A stretch of 64,000 nt of DNA from DATJFQ01 sp035492775 (lineage in GTDB: Bacteria > Acidobacteriota > Vicinamibacteria > Vicinamibacterales > 2-12-FULL-66-21): contig DATJIW010000003.1 of assembly GCA_035492775.1 (NCBI GenBank), positions 1 to 64,000 of the forward strand, given 5' to 3'. Below the pieces are notes generated by a model. That model worked only from the letters and a program-made list of their open reading frames with translations. It searched no databases and was not told where the DNA came from. Each line of letters starts with the position of its first letter. Position 1 is the first letter of the stretch. The position numbers and the translations under genes are program-made. Positions 60,728-64,000 of the stretch are shown here, piece by piece.

Positions 60728-62577
60728 CGGCTGTTCCCCAGCGAGAATACGTAGAGCACCCCGCCCTTCGTAGTGGCCTTTTTCAAATCGGCGAGCGCGG
60801 CGCCCCAGCCATTCCCCGCCGTCGCGTCGCTCGGATCGAGGTCGGCGGACACGATCGCGCCTGGCCAGCCGCCGATGCCTGCGGCGATCGCGATGTATTC
60901 GTGACCGTCAGGGCCTTTGAACGCGATTGGCTGGCCCACCACGCCGCTGGCGCATTTGAACCGCCACAGCAACTGGCCTGTCTTCGCGTCGACCGCCTTG
61001 AACCACCCTTCCATCGTCCCGTAGAAGACCACGTCTCCTGCGGTGGCGAGGGCTCCGCTCCACGCCGGAAAGTTCTCCTTTATCTGCCAGCGCGGTTTTG
61101 CCGCGACGGGATCCCACGCCGTGAAGAACCCGCGGTTGCCTCCAGGCCCCGCTTTGTAGACGGCTTCCGATCCCACATAGGGCGTACCGGCGATGTAGCT
61201 CGCACTCATGCCTTCGAAGTCCATGCAGAGATTGTTGTGAGGGATATAGACCAGGCCCGTCTTCGGCGAGAACGCCATCGGCTGCCAGTCCTTCGCTCCG
61301 GGCGCCGCGGGACAGATGTCACGCACGACGACGTTCAGCTGCGGCTCTTTCTCTTTGACGGGGATCAGGCGCCCCGTCTTCAGATCGACGCCCTTGTTCG
61401 AGTTCACCGGCGCGAACGGCGTTGCGGACAGCACTTCTCCCGTGAGGCGATCGATGACATAGAAGAGGCCGTTGCGGTCTGCGCGCGTCAGCACCTTTCG
61501 CGTGGTGCCGTTCATCTGCAGATCCATCAGCACGATCTCGTTCACGCCGTCGTGGTCGAATAGATCGTGCGGACTCGTTTGATAGAACCAGCGCGCGGCG
61601 CCGGTCTCGGGGCTGCGCGCGAACATCCCGGCCGTCCACTTGTTGTCGCCGGGCCGTTGCGCCGGATTCCACGGACCGGGGTTCGACGTGCCGTAGTAGA
61701 GCAGGTCCGCTTCCGGGTCGTACGACAGCCATCCCCACACGGTGCCCCCGCCGATTTTCCAGGCCTCGCCCGGCCAGGTCGTGAGCCCCAGATCCCGGCC
61801 GCGGTCAGCCGCATAGAACGGCTTGAAGTCGGGTCCGATCAGGACGTCCTTGTCAGGTCCGGTGCTGTAGGCGCGCCAGGCGATGCGGCCGGAGTCGATG
61901 TCGAGCGCGGTGATCCACCCGCGCACGCCGAACTCGCCGCCGCTGTTGCCGACAAAGACGTGGTTCTTGACGACCAGGGGAGCCATCGTGATCGTCTCCC
62001 CTTTGTTGATGTCGGCAAGCTGCGTAATCCACTTTGGCTGGCCCGTCGTCGCGTCGACCGCGACGGTGCGGCCGTCGAGCGTGTTGAAGAAGATGGTGCC
62101 GTTCGCGTAAGCCGCGCCGCGATTGACCATGTCGCAGCACGCGACGCCTTTTGCGGCGCCGAGGGGCTTCGGATCGTACGACCACAGCAGCGGATATCCG
62201 GGTGTGCCGAGGTCGAACGCATAAAGAATATTCGGCCAGGGCGACACGTAGTACATGGTCGAGCCCACGACAAGCGGCGCCGCCTCGTGCCCGGCCGTGA
62301 CGCCGGTTGAAAACGTCCAGACCACTCCGAGCCTTGAGACGTTGCTGCTGTTGATCTCGTCGAGGCCGGAAAAGCGAGTGCCCGAATAGTTCTTTGCCGG
62401 CATCACCCACTGACCGTCATCGTTCTGCAGTCGCGCGGGATCCGTGTCGCGGACATGGCCGTTGAGCGCGCGGCCCGACGCGGGAGGCGAACTGTCGAGT
62501 GTCTGCCGCTGACAGGCGACCAGTGCTACCGCGCCCAACAGCTGAAGAACGAAAACCGAGCCGCGCCACGCCGACAT
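60724..62577 (-). CDS. PQQ-dependent alcohol dehydrogenase with lanthanide-type DxD motif
   Basis: 617 residues from ATG 62577: lipobox ALVAC near 21, then an eight-bladed quinoprotein propeller. Visible active-site parts: adjacent Cys147-Cys148 (VACCDMVNRG), metal ligands Glu215 (NSGGEFGVRGW) and Asn299 (TSNPGPWNP), catalytic Asp341 with a second Asp343 (FDHDGVNE). The second Asp marks lanthanide-dependent enzymes of the XoxF/PedH kind; calcium enzymes have Ala or Ser. No cytochrome domain is fused. First gene of the operon. A TTG at 62604 is an alternative start. Confidence 0.94.
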   Translation of the reverse strand: MSAWRGSVFVLQLLGAVALVACQRQTLDSSPPASGRALNGHVRDTDPARLQNDDGQWVMPAKNYSGTRFSGLDEINSSNVSRLGVVWTFSTGVTAGHEAAPLVVGSTMYYVSPWPNILYAFDLGTPGYPLLWSYDPKPLGAAKGVACCDMVNRGAAYANGTIFFNTLDGRTVAVDATTGQPKWITQLADINKGETITMAPLVVKNHVFVGNSGGEFGVRGWITALDIDSGRIAWRAYSTGPDKDVLIGPDFKPFYAADRGRDLGLTTWPGEAWKIGGGTVWGWLSYDPEADLLYYGTSNPGPWNPAQRPGDNKWTAGMFARSPETGAARWFYQTSPHDLFDHDGVNEIVLMDLQMNGTTRKVLTRADRNGLFYVIDRLTGEVLSATPFAPVNSNKGVDLKTGRLIPVKEKEPQLNVVVRDICPAAPGAKDWQPMAFSPKTGLVYIPHNNLCMDFEGMSASYIAGTPYVGSEAVYKAGPGGNRGFFTAWDPVAAKPRWQIKENFPAWSGALATAGDVVFYGTMEGWFKAVDAKTGQLLWRFKCASGVVGQPIAFKGPDGHEYIAIAAGIGGWPGAIVSADLDPSDATAGNGWGAALADLKKATTKGGVLYVFSLGNSR

Positions 62578-62705
62578 CACGGCTGCGTTGTTGCAAATCT
62601 TCAACCAGTAGAACGTTCCGTGATTGTCGAAGGAGTGCGTGGATCAGGTTAGCGGCGGAGGATCGTCGTCTCTATACGAGGCTATCGACGGGTTCATACG
62701 ATCCG

Positions 62706-63074
62706 ATGAACCGGGAGCCCCTACGGTACTTCGTTCACCGTCAGAAGACGTGCGCCCGCGCGCAGCATGCGCCGGCGATGGGCATCTGCCAGTGGTTCCA
62801 CTTCGAGGATCATCGTCTCGAGAATGCCGTGCGGTGGCTGCGAGATTTGGGCGTAACCTATATCCGTACGGGGATCAGTTGGGCAGACTCACGGCGTCCG
62901 GACGCGCAGGCGTGGTTCGATCGCCAGATGCTCGCGCTCGAGCCGTTCCGCGTGACCGCGACCTTCTGTTTCACGCCGAAATCCGAAGGCGTCAAACCGC
63001 ATCACACGAGTCCTCCGAGAGACGTCCGTCCGTTTGCCGAGTTCTGTGCGGCCCAGGTGCGAAGGTACGGGTAA
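62706..63074 (+). pseudogene. Truncated glycosidase-like fragment
   Basis: 122 codons from ATG 62706. The sequence ICQWFHFEDHRLENAVRWLRDLGV, IRTGISWADSRRPDAQAWFDRQ, FTPKSEG and FAEFCAAQVRRYG resembles the first third of beta-xylosidase/GH39-like TIM-barrel proteins of about 330 residues. A TAA ends it early, before the catalytic acid/base would occur, and no continuation lies in the 34 bp before the next gene. It is best read as a remnant, though a short domain protein cannot be excluded. Confidence 0.55.
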
Positions 63075-63108
63075 TGCAACCGCAAGGCAGGAATCAGCGT
63101 GCGATGAC

Positions 63109-64000
63109 ATGGCCAGGCACGACATCATTCTGATCGGCGCCTCTGCCGGCGGGGTCGAGGCCATCAGCCGCGTGATCGCGGAGTTTCCCCGTGACCTGCA
63201 CGCGTCGGTGTTCGTCGTGCTGCACATTTCGCGCGGGCGGAGTCTGCTGCCAGAGATCCTCAGCAGGGCTGGACGGATGCCCGCCGCGCATCCCACCGAC
63301 GGCGAACCGCTGCAGTACGGACGCATCTACATCGCTCCGCCCGATCATCACATGATCATCGACGAGGGGCGCGTGCGTGCGGTGCGCACGGCCTCGGAAA
63401 ACGGCCTGCGGCCCGCGCTCGACCCCTTGTTTCGTTCCGCGGCACGCTGCTATGGCCAACGCGTGATCGCGGTCGTGCTCACTGGTGCACTCGACGACGG
63501 CACGGCTGGCGCCGCCGCGGTGAAGCTCGGCGGCGGGGTGACCATCGCCCAGGATCCTGCCGAGTCGTTTGCGCCGGGAATGCCCACAAGCGCGATCAAC
63601 GCCGGGTTCATCGATCACGTGCTGCCCCTCCGCGACATTCCTGTGCTGGTGACGGCGCTGGTGGACGAAGAGGCGGTGGGCGATGCAGACCCTGACGCGC
63701 CCGTCCTGCACGCGAAGGAACCCGATCTCGAGGAGCCGCCGAATCCCATCCATCCCGACGACCGTCCCGGCCGGCCATCCGTCTTCACGTGTCCTGCGTG
63801 CCACGGCACGCTCTGGGAAGCACATGAGAACGGCCTGGCCCGCTTCCGCTGCCGGGTCGGGCACGTCTACTCGCCGGAAAGCATGCTGGCCGCGCAGACC
63901 GACGAGGTCGATCGCGCCTTGTGGATCGCGCTCCGCACGCTCGAGGAGCGCGCCGCGTTGTCGCATCGACTGGCGGAACGGGGCCGCGAGCGGGGGCAAC
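63109..64000 (+). CDS. cheB: CheB-type protein-glutamate methylesterase (3' end beyond window)
   Basis: At least 297 residues with no stop before the edge. The methylesterase domain (1-185) shows the catalytic Ser in IGASAGGVEA, His in VVLHIS, Asp in LTGALDDGTAG. There is no receiver domain, so it is not controlled like classical CheB. After a Pro/Asp-rich linker comes a zinc-ribbon-like module CPAC and CRVGH (about 225-255) with YSPESML, then a helical tail. Stand-alone CheB of this layout usually occur in alternative chemosensory or CheR/CheB-PAS systems. Confidence 0.9.
   Translation, partial: MARHDIILIGASAGGVEAISRVIAEFPRDLHASVFVVLHISRGRSLLPEILSRAGRMPAAHPTDGEPLQYGRIYIAPPDHHMIIDEGRVRAVRTASENGLRPALDPLFRSAARCYGQRVIAVVLTGALDDGTAGAAAVKLGGGVTIAQDPAESFAPGMPTSAINAGFIDHVLPLRDIPVLVTALVDEEAVGDADPDAPVLHAKEPDLEEPPNPIHPDDRPGRPSVFTCPACHGTLWEAHENGLARFRCRVGHVYSPESMLAAQTDEVDRALWIALRTLEERAALSHRLAERGRERGQ

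Overview
The window is GC-rich, gene-dense DNA that most likely comes from an Acidobacteriota chromosome, probably a Vicinamibacteria-like lineage. The main argument is ten large FtsX/MacB-type permeases of the ADOP family (acidobacterial duplicated orphan permeases). They cover about 25.3 kb, roughly 40 % of the window. Three of them sit behind a PadR regulator of the kind usually paired with this family, and a secreted VWFA-related protein typical of the phylum is also present. No rRNA, tRNA, insertion sequence, phage gene or CRISPR array was recognised, and no gene-free stretch exceeds 300 bp (the longest, about 245 bp at 51872-52115, holds an inverted heptanucleotide repeat).

Left part (1-12.7 kb): start of a multicopper oxidase, a two-TM potassium-channel-like protein, a catalytically broken HtrA homologue, a LuxR-type regulator, an intact HtrA protease, two convergent ADOP genes, a secreted prolyl oligopeptidase and a PhoP/OmpR-like two-component system. 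Middle left (12.7-32.3 kb): a block of six same-strand ADOP genes. They are interleaved with a 47-residue His-rich membrane peptide, a secreted retropepsin/PDZ protein, a LytS/LytTR two-component pair and a PadR regulator; one DinB-like gene points the other way. The ADOPs thus carry at least three kinds of regulatory partner: a divergent OmpR-type system, a co-directional LytTR system, and PadR.

Centre (32.3-42.7 kb): a secreted VWA-domain protein, a ribose-type sugar ABC transporter (binding protein and permease, no ATPase), a secreted GH38 alpha-mannosidase, a PEGA-domain protein, and a GH47 alpha-mannosidase overlapping an SGNH/GDSL hydrolase. This looks like a small locus for mannose-containing glycans. 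Next (42.7-52.5 kb): two PadR-ADOP pairs on the minus strand flanking a papain-like protease, a pntAb-pntB transhydrogenase pair lacking the NAD-binding alpha-1 subunit, and a single receiver-domain protein.

Right part (52.5-62.6 kb): one tightly overlapping minus-strand operon of eleven genes. It runs from a PQQ alcohol dehydrogenase with a lanthanide-type DxD motif, through an MxaJ-like binding protein and a cytochrome c lipoprotein, to a caa3-type oxidase (subunit II-cytochrome c fusion, I, III), a small membrane protein, CtaG, a second cytochrome c, a small exported protein and a YVTN beta-propeller. It reads as a self-contained periplasmic alcohol-respiration chain. The oxidase lacks the usual D- and K-channel marker residues. 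The window ends with a truncated glycosidase fragment and a CheB-type methylesterase cut by the edge.

A recurring non-coding theme is 7-bp-period repeats between genes at six places (301-349, 26675-26730, 32312-32360, 39391-39458, about 46829-46890, 51885-51969). Three of them share the unit form GATGNNC.
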